Positions 1 to 11,319 of a DNA stretch of 64,000 nucleotides are shown one piece after another. A program made the translations under genes and the position numbers. The stretch is taken from NCBI RefSeq assembly GCF_048544455.1, contig NC_133534.1, positions 37,944,217-38,008,216 on the forward strand, given 5' to 3'. The notes below the pieces were generated by a model. It did not search any database and had not been told where the DNA came from. It saw only the letters and a program-made list of their open reading frames with translations. The first letter of the stretch is position 1; the number at the start of each line of letters is the position of its first letter. The DNA comes from Silene latifolia. Lineage: Eukaryota; Streptophyta; Magnoliopsida; Caryophyllales; Caryophyllaceae.

Positions 1-300
1 AGAGTGATTAGGGAGAGATCGTAGAATGATTAGGGTTGGAATGATGTTTAGAAACTGACGCGGAATATAAAAATAACCTTAAACATTCCCTAATCAAACC
101 GTCGAAATAACACTCCGCCAAACCGGACACTCGGTCGAGTAAGTGTATACTCGGCCGAGTGTCCCATACTCGGTCGAGTGTTAACTATACTCGGCCGAGT
201 GTTCCTCGGCAGAACCAAAACAACACACAACCTCAGCACTACTCGGCCGAGTAGGCGCTACTCGGTCGAGTAGTCACCAAGGAAAATCCGTAGTGTTACA
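1..300 (-). repeat. 3' LTR (partial) of the LARD-like element
   Basis: This matches 6009-6308 with one obvious base change in the first 60 bases (gttgga versus gttgaa). It is the U3-side end of the 3' LTR in the minus-strand reading; the rest lies left of the window. It contains six ACTCGG(T/C)CGAGT motifs at 129-271. Confidence 0.85.
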
Positions 301-318
301 ATCTTCCCCCCTTAAAAA
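301..318 (-). other. Polypurine tract of the LARD-like element
   Basis: Read on the minus strand this is a T-run followed by AAGGGGGGAAGAT, directly before the LTR start TGTAACAC. Position and purine content fit the plus-strand primer of LTR retrotransposons. Its location fixes the element's direction. Confidence 0.8.
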
Positions 319-3300
319 GAACTTCGTCCCGAAGTTCACACTCTACTATAAAACAAAGCACAACACTACGCCACAAGACTATACCAACCACATATAACAA
401 CACCAAGGAACTACACAAGTCACCTCAAAAAAAATCATTACCCCGACTCAAAGCAAAACAACAAACAAAACAAAACACGACCGCGAAGTTCCAACCCAAC
501 CTATAAAACATGGACACTTAACACCAACTCCACAAATCACTCTTCCTTCCACAACATGGCTCACGATATCGTCTCAACTATAGCATAGGCTCCCAATACT
601 GACTCCATAACATTACCCAATAACCACAATATAATGTTGCCAACCTTGTATTACTTCCATAACACTCAATAGCACTCAATTCACAAAAGAAAAACAACCA
701 TCAAAACGGAATGTTACATTCTACCCTCCTTAAAACGAACTTCGTCCTCGAAGTTTACTCAAACACATAAACATCATCTTCCAACTGTCAAAACTATCAG
801 ACTCATAATCGTCATCATTCAATTGTCAACACTATTGAAATATTCTCTCATTCCTTAACATCGGACTACTACAAGCACGATCATGACCTTTAATAAAATC
901 AACACAAATATCCGTCCTTTATGTTACACCAACACTCTACTTCCAATTATACCACCATATGCACAACCATAAAAATCTCTTTTATCGCATTCTACTCCTC
1001 TTAAGATAAATGTTACGTCCTCGTAACTCGCGAATACTAAATCCTAGCTATATATTCTCCTTATCCCCATCACCACCGCATGTCAAAGATAACCACTTAT
1101 AATCTGAACAGTCGCCATGCATATGACTTAGGCTCTCTTACTTAAACAACTCTCATCCTTCAATTCACTCGTCACACCCCCTAACCTATACCTCAAAATC
1201 TTTAACCTAACCCAAAACTTCAACTCTTCCACATTACCGCAACACGACATACCTCTCTATATAACTATATAAAACTCTTATCGCCAAAAGCATAATTCAC
1301 GATCCACACTTGTTACGTACACTCATACTAGATCCTCAAGTTCCTTTCTTTCATTACCGCAAGACTCATACATAACTTACCACGGCACTAAATACCCAAC
1401 ACTCTATACTCACTGTCTCAATAAAGGATTATGAACCATCTACATATATCAGATCATTACCATTTCTACTAAAGCCTCATCTAGAACAAGATCAAAATTA
1501 CTGTAACAACCTATCACAACTGTGTCCCATCAACAGAATATCACTATACCATGATAACAACGAAAACATATACAACTCTCTTTCATATCATCCTCTACCC
1601 TCATTCCCAAACCGAAAGGCGGTAAGAAACATCAACAAACAAAACAACGGTTTACATGTCTAACCGAAACTCACAAGAAACAACAAAGACAACAAAAAAC
1701 AACAATCTGTGCATAATCGGGTCCAGTACTTTCGAAACTCAAATCATAACCACCCCGTATACTCCACCACAACCGGTGACGGCATCGCAACACTGCCACC
1801 AACAGCCGCACCGCAGCGCGAAAATGCCCGCATCACAACATGAAGTACCATGCCCGGATCACCACTCGGGGCACAACAACCACATCGATAAACATCTCAA
1901 TCGCATATAATTTCCATAAACACTGACTCAGTATGACATTTCGAGCAAGAAAACTCATTCACAACAGTTTTACTAGATTATAACACAACATATTATACGG
2001 AATAAACTGACAAGAATCTCATGAACATCATCCTTACCATTTCACGGAATAAACATGTATCATCAATACACATACAATTTTAACTATCCATGCCAGATCA
2101 ATCAAATTATTACCTTTTGAACCTCATTCCATTAGTAGACCGTACCCAACATAAATTACAAAACATTCATATAACAACTTTATAATTATCACACCATACC
2201 ACTTCTTGTGAGGTCAGAACCTCACACAAACATTTACACATATCATAGACCCGTAATCACATCCAACTAGTCAATCCTGATCACGTAAGTTACCACTTAA
2301 CAAAGAATATCTCTTATCCAGACTTAACTCAAGTGCCCTTCATAACATATCTTCTTTTACACACAATTATCACCACCGTGAACGTAGCCATATCCTCTCG
2401 TACCCAACTACCAACGAATACCTCATATATCCATACCTTAAAATCCCTCATAACCAAACATTAACCACCTTCACAAAATCATCCTCATTAGAACAACTAA
2501 CTTCCCCAAAATAACATCATCCTCAACCACTAGTGACAATACTATGACACCAATATTTTTCATGTGACTACTCTCTTACTATCACTTCTTAATATAACAA
2601 TCCCTTTCCTCCCTTTGGTTCTCATCCCAAACAACAAACATCAAATATATCAACAAAGAATCACCTCAACACTATTTCCAATTTCATCCGTAATTGTATC
2701 GTCACCCGACTCACCACCAAAATCTCATATCGTGCAAATTCTTTACCCAACTTTTGCTTTCTTTAATTCCTCGAAACTCATGATTATCATGTTGTCCTGG
2801 AACTTCTACATAACTGTAACTCAAATCCTCATGATAGTATCATACATCTCTACGATTCCTTACTTTTATATCACATATCCTCAGTGAACATGTTCCTAGT
2901 TTTACTCCCCTTATTCTTTTCTTTTACCCTCAACAAACTCCCTTAATGATTCCACTCTTCATTATTTCTATCTAACTCTCTAGTGCTCCGGTTACCTTCA
3001 CATTGCTCCAAACTCAATTCTCATTATTTTATGTCGATATCATCTCACTCTTTCTTACCATGGGTCTTCTCTCATTATACTATAACTCCCAATTGTCACT
3101 AATCTATCCATAAAGTCAACGTTTAAAGTTCAAACAATTGCATCTCCCTTTTTACATCACTAGGAAACCAAAATTTAACTCATACCGTTAGCTGCCCAAG
3201 GAATTACTCACTAGGCTCACATCGTGAAAATTCCAAATTAAATTCCCAAACTTGGTCACATCTTCAATTCCACGTCGCGACATATCTCTATCTAGGTTCA

Positions 3301-4957
3301 CTATATACCCCTCTTCTCCATCCATCTAAAGCAACCTTTCATTACATATATCCTTAAGCAACACAATGCTAACCGTCTCCCTCTATAAGTCCTTACACAT
3401 CCCGAAATGTCACTATTCATATCGCTCATCTCAATCTTCCATTCTCATGCTTCTTTACACATACATCACCCTTGCCCATATACACTTACTTTTATACTAC
3501 TCAATACACGACTATATCACTCATCATATCTCACAAAACATGCTCTTTATCTCGATTAGCTCATCATTCTTCCCTTTTCTTTTTCCACTATCCTTCACAA
3601 CCACATTAACACATGTCTTCCTTACCCAACACATGTCCCTCATAAGCCGTCATTCTCCATGTCATAACTTAGGTAACTTACGTATCAAGACCGTCTCACA
3701 TATAAAAGAATGCGTTAAGACTCAAAACATACATGTGTATATACCCTACGACTCAAAACAATGTAAAAACATAGCCACCAGCTCAAAACAAAAGTAAGGA
3801 CATAGCCACCCACTCAAAGTGGCCGCCCAATGAGGTACTCGATCGACTACATAACATACTAGGTCGAGTACAAGGTACTCGGTCGAGTAATCAGTATTAC
3901 TCGGTCGAGTTTTCGACTCGAAGCAAAATCAATTATCGCGGAAGGATTACTCGGTCGAGTATTGGGAATACTCGGCCGAGTAGACCTTACTCGGTCGAGT
4001 ATGAGACCACTCGGCCGAGTTCACGACTCCGGACGCTAAAAAAAAGTATTATCACGGAGAGATTACTCGGCCGAATATGGAATACTCGGTCGAGTATAAA
4101 AGACACTCGGCCGAGTAGGGACTACTCGGTCGAGTATAGGCGCAGATTCTCAAGACCGTCAATTTTTGTAAAACAGTCGTATCTCACTCGTTACTTGGTC
4201 ATTCTGGGCGTGTGACCTATCGTTAGAATCGTAAGAGGACAAGCTATCACCTCAACTTGGAATCACAGCAATATCATTTCTCGAACTTGACTTATAACAG
4301 TTTTAAGACAACCCTTCCGTAATCGGTATTCAGATAAATCAAGCTTTCTAATGCCAAAACAACTTGAACATGCATAAGGCAACAAAAACAACTTAATACT
4401 TCTAAATACCAGTACATGGATGAACTTTTATCATTCTCACATGAAAATTAAACACGACATTCATATGCATAGACACATGAGCTTAATCACATGCTACTAC
4501 TAACAACCAAACATTAACATCATCATGATCATATAAATACATCCTACCTCACATTACATATACTCCAATTATTTCACCTTTCGTTAACACAATTAAACAA
4601 GATTTTCCATCTATATATGACACTCCACACCCCGTTTCAAAAGCCAAGCAGTAACCACATAACATGCTCCAGGTTCTGTCACACGCAACTACGCACTTCC
4701 TTTATCATATACCACCATGGTCAGATCCTTTCATTTCATCCAACAACAATACAAGGCTCAAGTTACAAGTATTACACACACATGACTCAACATACAAAAT
4801 TTTCCCCCATGTGACCGGCTTGAGATTGTAAGGGCCTTAGTGCGACTCCAGGACGTCTCCCAAGTCTTTGCGGTAGCTCCAAACAACTCTCCCGGGTTCA
4901 TTTTATTTAGACTCCCTAAGTTCATTGGGTTCATTTGTTTTAGGTGCCGGAATCGTC
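319..4957. other. Non-coding internal region of the LARD-like element
   Basis: About 4.6 kb that is strongly A/C/T-rich and G-poor on the plus strand. Short open frames of up to 143 codons (for example 3366-3797) have low-complexity composition and no recognisable domain, so I do not call genes. Two further PPT-like blocks lie near 716-760 and 985-1030, and one tandem palindrome array lies at 3837-4135. Nothing else is recognisable. Confidence 0.7.
3837..4135. repeat. Array of about 12 ACTCGG(T/C)CGAGT palindromes
   Basis: Twelve copies of a 12-base motif, ACTCGGCCGAGT (perfect palindrome) or ACTCGGTCGAGT (one central mismatch), separated by irregular spacers of about 5-45 bases. T and C forms tend to alternate. 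Six more copies lie in each LTR (129-271 and 6137-6279). The motif is rare elsewhere in the window, so it belongs to this element. Confidence 0.85.
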
Positions 4958-4970
4958 GGCTCTGATACCA
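4958..4970 (-). other. Primer binding site (initiator tRNA-Met type)
   Basis: The minus strand reads TGGTATCAGAGCC, complementary to the 3' end of initiator tRNA-Met. It lies three bases (AAG) inside the LTR end at 4974. Confidence 0.9.
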
Positions 4971-4973
4971 CTT

Positions 4974-6308
4974 TGTAACACCCCCTCATACCAAGGTACC
5001 TTACCAGGACTACCCAAGCATGAAAGGCTGTTACCATCTCGGTTGCCCGAGGTTAGTATATATCAAAAGCGTCCGTCCTAAACACATTTAATAGAAGTAC
5101 TGTAAAGTATTAATGTTTACAACAATCCAAATCCAAACCAAAACCAATAAAGTGAATACAATTGAGGACAACTACAAAATCATAGCTAAGACTCGTGATC
5201 GTGATACTACAATCGGTGATGACGACTTCCCCATGACCACCCAAGCTCATCAAATGCAATACCTGTCAAGTCTGCTCACCATCCCCGAATGGATCACCGC
5301 GGGTTTTACAAAACAACAACAACGGGTCGGTACCATTCAATCAATGTAAGACAACAAACAATATAACCGGATGATCATCCTCCATAATAACCGACTACAC
5401 ACCGAAGTGTGTAGCCCCGCCAGATTACCCATCGCAACAGGTAATCCACTCCGCCGATGGGTGACCGCATGACCCATCCCCACCAAGTCCGGCTCATCAA
5501 CGAGCGACTAACAATCCCTGTCCCTTAATGTGCACATCCCCTCCCATGGCGGGTTCCACGGAGGGCGAACTAGGGTGTGAAGCCACTCCCGCAAGTGACT
5601 CCACCACAATCACACAAACCACAAAGATCATCAATTTGTCACAACACAATCACCTCACCACCGTCACCACAACACCCATACTCCGATGATCAGCAGATAA
5701 CAACAATTACAATACAATAGTAATCTCAATCAATTAACAGTACTGAGTAGGGGAAAACCCTACCTTTTCGCAATCCGATATGCTCTAATCAATCATACAA
5801 TATGCAGAGCAATTACCACATCATCACCTACAACAATAATCACATAATACAATTACACATTGCACAATCCCATTTTCCCCAATTCATATATACAGTAACC
5901 CCAAAAGAATACAAATGACAAGGGGATGAAACTTACCAACAGTAGAATAAGAGACTACACGCAAGGATCACGACGATTTGAACACACAACGAGAATGAGG
6001 ATGATTAGAGAGTGATTAGGGAGAGATCGTAGAATGATTAGGGTTGAAATGATGTTTAGAAACTGACGCGGAATATAAAAATAACCTTAAACATTCCCTA
6101 ATCAAACCGTCGAAATAACACTCCGCCAAACCGGACACTCGGTCGAGTAAGTGTATACTCGGCCGAGTGTCCCATACTCGGTCGAGTGTTAACTATACTC
6201 GGCCGAGTGTTCCTCGGCAGAACCAAAACAACACACAACCTCAGCACTACTCGGCCGAGTAGGCGCTACTCGGTCGAGTAGTCACCAAGGAAAATCCGTA
6301 GTGTTACA
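4974..6308 (-). repeat. 5' LTR (complete, 1335 bp) of the LARD-like element
   Basis: It runs TGTAACACC... to ...AGTGTTACA on the plus strand, with the primer site on its left, which makes it the 5' LTR in the minus-strand reading. It carries six ACTCGG(T/C)CGAGT motifs at 6137-6279. The right junction breaks the LINE ORF1 frame, which confirms the boundary. Confidence 0.88.
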
Positions 6309-7158
6309 CTTCCTCCCTCCTCTTTTGTTCATCTGCAAACTCCCTGCTCAGATTTCGTGCCACTTTAGACGCGGCCTCAACATTCGTTTTGACCACCTTC
6401 CATGGCGAAGCACGCAAGTCATCACCAAACGACAGTTCTTCCGTTTCATAAGGTCCCTCGTCACAGTCCTTTTCTCCATGGCCAAGCACCCCACAGCCGT
6501 AGCAAAAGGTAGGCAATTTCTCGTATTTAATCTTAAAATCAAAGACTTTGTTCGAAGACAAACGTATTTCCACAGCCTTCTTCAAGGGTCGACGAACATC
6601 ATGGATCACACGAATTCGCACAGCTCTTTCCATCTCCGGGAATGGGGCCTCATCCACCCCAACATAATGACCTATTTGAGTCCCAATTCTCCGAAGGTTG
6701 GCCTCATTCGACCGCCCTTTCAGCGGGAGATCATACACTCGAGCCCATATAGGCAGATTATATAGCGGGGTCTCAACTGGCTTCCCATCTTCTTGTGGTT
6801 CATTGAGACACCAAACGAACTTATCAAAGTGCCAGGGTTGACCGTCAAGAACTCTAGTTTTATCCCTCTCATCATCAAATCTGAACAAGAAAACTTTCTC
6901 CTTAGGGTCTAGAATATTGCCGGCAATTTTTCCTTTAGGGTTCCACAACTTTACCATCGAATCTATGGCCGCCCTCACATTTATCGCCTTCGACGCCCAT
7001 ATTTTCCCTACAAGCATGGCACCTGGAGGAGCACTACGTCCCTCATCATCACTCCCATCCCAATCAAATACAGTCGACGACTCCAAACCTCTATTCTCCA
7101 TAGTCTCCTTACCCTTTCTTCTACTCGAACCTTCCATCAAGTTAGGGTTCAAGAACAA
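6309..7158 (-). pseudogene. LINE ORF1 (DUF4283 plus CCHC zinc knuckle), C-terminus cut off
   Basis: The open frame encodes about 283 residues of the nucleic-acid-binding ORF1 protein typical of plant L1-type LINEs. A DUF4283-like domain covers about residues 45-150 (PWHFDKFVWCLNEP near 109-121, then PIWARVYDLP). A zinc knuckle CX2CX4HX4C uses C219, C222, H227 and C232. The frame then runs into the LTR at 6308, so the C-terminus and all of ORF2 are displaced beyond the left edge. M1 or M8 could be the start. The body of the frame has no internal stop, which suggests the LINE was fairly young when the LTR element landed. ORF1 proteins of this class bind element RNA. Confidence 0.85.
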
Positions 7159-7350
7159 CGCAAACGAAACACACTAATCGCAAAGATAAACGAACAAGCA
7201 GAAAAGATCTATAAAAAAGAGAACGAACCGAAGAAATAGCAGACTTTCACGTACTAGAACTGAAAAAAGCGAAGAAAACAGCCTCGAACAAGAAGGAGAG
7301 AGCGACGACTAAGCATAGACGAACCTCCCATAGGAATCCCTAGGAAGAGT
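7159..7350 (-). other. Probable 5' UTR of the LINE
   Basis: A purine-rich stretch on the plus strand (pyrimidine-rich on the minus strand) lies directly upstream of ORF1 and ends near a T7 run at 7352-7358. Its position and composition fit the 5' leader of a minus-strand LINE. The exact 5' end is not certain. Confidence 0.4.
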
Positions 7351-7389
7351 CTTTTTTTGATTATATTAGAAGACGGCGAATTTCAGATG

Positions 7390-8303
7390 AAGTTCTCATA
7401 ATATCTCTCATGCTTCTATCAAGAGCTTCAAAACAATCACGGGGTTATGTTTTTCTATTTTGTAAGAGGACGATCTATTATATTTTATTTGATGCACACG
7501 TTATATTTGTCAAATCACGGGGTTGTGTTCTTTTTTTGTAAGAAGACGATTAATTATATTTTTCTTAAATCATCAAATATCTTATTTGTACACGTTAACT
7601 TTTTTAAAAAAATGTTAAGATTAAAAATTAAGATAACGTAACGAAAGTTTTAATAGTTAATCCTTATCCTAGCATGGCCGAAAACAATTCAATACACATT
7701 CAAATCAATTTTGATGGTGTTTTCATTAAATGATTTAATGTTTTAAGGCATGAAAATGAACTAATTTCATATGTGAATGTGTTTGCGGTATTTTGGTTGA
7801 TCTCAACTCGAGGTTGAATTATAATTATAATTTACGGGGTTGTGTACTTTTCATTTTAAAGAAGACGATGAATTATAAATGCTATAAAATCAATAATAAT
7901 TTTTTTTTGAAAATGTACATTTTTCGAAAGTTAAAATAGAAATAGAAATCTAAATATATGAAAAAATTAATAAAGACATTTTAAAATATTGTTGAGAAAA
8001 AAGAATAATAAACAAAATGTTAATTGGGGGATTAACCGTAATACTTTAATAAATACTCCTTTCAACTCCAAACTATAACATTTGCTATTCCGTCCATTCA
8101 ACTCCACTCTACAGGTTTCTATGTTCGGCTTTATGTCCCACCACCTACCACTCTCTATTTCCATCGAAAACACAATTATCCGTTTTCCTAAATCTACTAA
8201 CCCTACGCAACCCAACTTTATTAATCTAATTACTCTCTATTTTCACACTAAACACCTTTAATAAAGTAAAATTTCCCATTTCAGAATTCTTCTTATAATA
8301 AAG
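7390..8303. repeat. AT-rich intergenic DNA with three degenerate copies of a short repeat
   Basis: No gene is seen. A block reading roughly ACGGGGTTGTGT, a T-rich stretch, then AAGAAGACGAT and AATTATA occurs near 7438-7484, 7513-7562 and 7834-7880. These may be decayed copies of one small element. The ORFs here are short and compositionally random. Confidence 0.4.
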
Positions 8304-8305
8304 TA

Positions 8306-8573
8306 CTCCCTCTTTAATATTTGTGCAAAAAGTAAATGAGTAGGTACATATACTATATAGTGGGGTACTAATAACAATGGTTACAATATATGATCAAATA
8401 GGTACAATTGTTATGAAAACATGTACCAAATAATAGATATATTTAATAATTAAAAGGGTACGAAAACCATATAAAGTGGTACGATAAAGTGGTCTCTCAA
8501 TAACTTGGTAAGAAACCGTCTTTCATAAGTTTTTGGGAAAGTAAAAATACACAATAGAGTTGAAGGAATGGAG
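8306..8573. mobile_element. Stowaway-like MITE (Tc1/mariner type), candidate
   Basis: The left end is TA followed by CTCCCTCTTTAAT. The right end read inward is TA followed by CTCCATTCCTTCAA. CTCCCTCCGT-type termini and a TA target duplication are the marks of Stowaway MITEs. The internal phrase near 8490-8530 (GGTCTCTCAATAA... CCGTCTTTCATAAG) also looks like this group. The inverted repeat is imperfect, so the call is moderate. There is no coding capacity. Confidence 0.5.
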
Positions 8574-9930
8574 TATGAAACATAAACTAAGAGTTACAGT
8601 AAGTAAATTATATAATTGAAAATTTTCATATTTAGGATAATTTTAATTATATAAAAAATTAATTTAATAAAACTAAATATTATAGAGTGAACGAATAAAA
8701 ACAATGAAACCCGACTCGACCAATTTGAAGTATAACATAGGTTAATTTAATTTGAAAAAAACCTTAAAAAATAACTCAAATAACGCACGAATAAACAGGC
8801 CCAACAACAATCATATCTCCCCAAATAACGCACAAATGATGACCAACTCCTAGCATATTCATTTCATCCCTATTTCTAAAAAACCTAATCACCCTTTCTT
8901 CTCCATTTCAACTTCCACACACCTTGTAAATCTGACCCTTATCTCCATCATTTCTCCAATATCTTACATTAAAATTCTTACCTTTCTATTAAATTCATAG
9001 CATTTTCGTTATCAATCAAACTTTGAAAATGGAATATCAATATTCAATTAAAATCAAACCATATTTGAGATCAAAGTTGGGAAAATTAGTAGATCTGTAA
9101 CCAGAAATTGAAGATCAATGCAAGGGTTCAAAAGATTCATTGGAAACTTCAAAGATTTGAGACATGCAATCAACAGGTTGATGATATAGTCAAATATTGT
9201 AATTTTTATTCTTTTTATAATTACAATTATATTTGAAATTGCTAATTTTTATTATTGTCGTTCTTTTTATTGCATAGTTTAAAAGTGAAGAATCAGTAGA
9301 TCTACTCAATGAAGGTTGCAGTTTGTCGTTTCCAAAAAGAAGGAAGAGGAAAAGCAAATGAACGATTATTGTATAAATTTCATTGTAGAGAATGAATAAA
9401 ATAGAAGTACTAAGCCTCTATTAAAAACTAAAAAGAAAAAAAAGAGATATACCTCTGTATCAACAAATAAGGGTTCAATAGCTTGAAATTATTGATCTAT
9501 TAAAAACTCATTGAAAAATAACAAATATAAATACCGAAGAAAAATTACTGAATATGTGATAGTAAAGGCATTTAAGATACTAATTTTATGATTGCAAAAC
9601 AGAAATTTAAAAAGAAGGGAAAAATAAAGTACATACTTCAACATCAACAAAATAGAAAATCAATCGCTTCATTCTTATTATTATGTTCATTCTTTTTTTT
9701 TTTTAGCAAAGACTTCATTCTTGTTCTTATCCTTGAATTCAGGTCGCTAGCATTGGTTAAACGCCACAACGGATATAGGAGAAGATGTAAAGAAGGATTG
9801 CTTTATTTTATTTTTCAATTTAGAGATTTTGATAGATGGTAAAGAAAGAGGCTGTGATGAATGAATTTGTTGTTTACACATTTAATTAAATAGGTGATTA
9901 AATATTTTTAAAAAAAGATTGGTTGTCCAT

Positions 9931-9960
9931 TGTCATTCTCGAGTAAACTTGAGAATGACA
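9931..9960. repeat. Perfect 10-bp stem hairpin
   Basis: TGTCATTCTC and GAGAATGACA are separated by 10 bases. No T-run or gene end is next to it, so the function is unknown. Confidence 0.6.
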
Positions 9961-10003
9961 GTGGGTATTTTGTATTTATGGGTAACTGGAATCTGGTTGT
10001 ATA

Positions 10004-10037
10004 ATTAATTTGATTTGAGAATTAATTTGATTTGAGA
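10004..10037. repeat. 17-bp direct tandem duplication
   Basis: ATTAATTTGATTTGAGA occurs twice head to tail with no difference. Replication slippage is the simplest source. Confidence 0.85.
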
Positions 10038-10362
10038 AACAGTTGGGCTTAATTAAATAACAGATGTATCATTAATAGGAAATTTACACGATTTATTATA
10101 ATAGGCTGACATGGCTGCTAGGGTAGACGTGATTGGCTCAAGGAAAACAGATTTGCTGAGGTTGATTGTGAGGGCGCGTGGAGCATAATAGTGCTTCTAC
10201 ATTGTGCCACATAGGCAATTGTACAAGATTCTTTTATAGTAATAATGATTAAGACTCAGTTCATAACATTGACTCTAATTAACATTCATATTGAGAGGCT
10301 TTATACAGTATGTTATAATAGCAACTATAAAATGTTCGGAAAGTTTACATGATATCTAATAT

Positions 10363-10512
10363 CTTGATATTTGCCACTTTGCACGTAATATCTTCCCTTT
10401 CAAGAACAAGGACGACCATAACTCGTAAAACACATACGAGTTATTGTCACCACAAAAAAAATTACGGTTCAAAAAATGGATGGTGTATTATGTGCAAAGT
10501 GGAAAAAAAATG
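10363..10512. repeat. Nested foldback structure
   Basis: An outer arm with CCACTTTGCACGTAATA near 10373-10389 pairs with the reverse complement of TATTATGTGCAAAGTGG near 10486-10502. An inner perfect 9-bp stem (ATAACTCGT/ACGAGTTAT, 10418-10444) forms the tip. It could be a small foldback MITE or a hairpin RNA source. No target duplication was found. Confidence 0.45.
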
Positions 10513-11043
10513 ATATCATATCGGGTGAATTTTCTTAATGATGTATCAAGAATAGTGAGACAATTATATACTCCTTTTTTTCTCGTTCATTTGTTTACAT
10601 TTGGTTTTGGCACAAAAATCAAGGAAAGAGGAAAGACAATTACTAAATGACATACAAGTGGATCAAATTGATTGTGAAAGATCTAAATGTGAGGTAAAAA
10701 ACGAGTAAAATTGAGTGTTATCAACGATCCAACAAGTAAATGTGCAACTCACTAGGCATATAACATTGCATTAACAATGAACTTTTCTCCTTTAATTTTA
10801 TAATAAAAAAATACGGAATATTATTGGTAGTTGATGTCGAAAGTGATTAAATCAAGTACTCCGTATATGCGGAAGCGTTGTAGGGATAATAATACAGATA
10901 TTGTAACTTTTGACTCTGTTTCTATCTCTGGGTAAAGCCACCACCGTAATTGCAAAAAGCTTCAATATATCCGACATTGGAAATTATAAAAAGGCTTAGA
11001 ACCTTTTCGAAGGAAAAATTAAAATTTAAAAAATGAGAAATTT

Positions 11044-11124
11044 GTGGACAGCAGGATTCGAACATGCGCAGGCAAAGCCTATACGATTTCTAGTCATGCC
11101 GAATAACCACTTCGGCACGTCAAC
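11044..11124 (-). tRNA. tRNA-Ser (anticodon AGA), possibly a pseudogene
   Basis: The 81-nt minus-strand sequence has the serine tRNA layout. It has an acceptor stem starting GTTGACG, a D-arm CCGAAGTGGTTATTCGG, an anticodon loop CTAGAAA (AGA), a long variable arm AGGC/GCCT, and a T-arm with an intact TTCGAAT loop (B box GTTCGAATCC). A T6 run downstream (11032-11037 on the plus strand) could end Pol III transcription. Compared with the usual plant tRNA-Ser(AGA), one pair is lost in each of the acceptor, anticodon and T stems. The variable arm differs by a compensated pair. It may still be expressed or may be a decayed copy. Confidence 0.72.
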
Positions 11125-11129
11125 CATTA

Positions 11130-11319
11130 ATGCTATAATAATGATGCGTAATTAATTTTAGTTTTTGTTTTTTGTTCATTTTGTATAGTCCTAGGAGTTT
11201 AAGACTCAGCATTTAATTTGGGGAATTTCCACTTTTATAAGAGTGTGTAAGGACTTCGATTAAAAAATAAAATATTATTCTCATATGTTATTAACATGAT
11301 AAAATCATGCCACTGAATA
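11130..11319. other. Intergenic spacer between the tRNA and the LINE tail
   Basis: AT-rich DNA with no recognisable feature. It abuts the T9 run (11320-11328) that is the poly(A) tail of the minus-strand LINE. Confidence 0.5.

Larger units (their letters stand above)
1..6308 (-). mobile_element. Non-autonomous LTR retrotransposon (LARD-like), left end cut by window
   Basis: The sequence at 1-300 recurs at 6009-6308 almost unchanged, and the repeat ends in GTGTTACA. On the minus strand the order is LTR (6308-4974), primer site, 4.67 kb internal region, polypurine tract, then second LTR (300 and beyond the window). The LTR ends form a perfect 8-bp inverted repeat (TGTAACAC/GTGTTACA). No gag or pol similarity is visible in the internal region, so it must use proteins of another element. 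The TGGTATCAGAGCC primer site is common in chromovirus-type Gypsy and in many Copia elements, so the parent superfamily is uncertain. It interrupts a LINE ORF1 at 6308/6309. The left target-site duplication lies outside the window. Confidence 0.85.
8576..11039. other. AT-rich intergenic region without supportable genes
   Basis: No protein family is recognisable in any frame. Small open frames (for example 9588-9842, 10444-10650) have no supporting signal. A pyrimidine-rich leader-like stretch with AAACCTAATCACCC at 8880-8900 and an ATG near 9118 could be the start of an unknown or captured gene, but no frame continues. Local structures are a hairpin at 9931-9960, a 17-bp tandem duplication at 10004-10037 and a foldback at about 10363-10512. 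Confidence 0.5.

Noticed and set aside
129..271. Regular ACTCGG(T/C)CGAGT repeats resembling a CRISPR array
   Set aside because: Spacers are short and irregular, the motif is only 12 bases and palindromic, and it lies in a plant LTR.
1656..1910. 84-codon open frame
   Set aside because: Low-complexity Asn/His/Pro/Thr composition due to base bias. No supporting signal.
3366..3797. 143-codon open frame
   Set aside because: Its composition follows the C/A/T-rich, G-poor strand bias. There is no domain, no promoter, and it lies in the non-coding interior of a retrotransposon.
9588..9842. 84-codon open frame in AT-rich spacer
   Set aside because: Lys/Phe-rich random composition and no homology that I can recognise.
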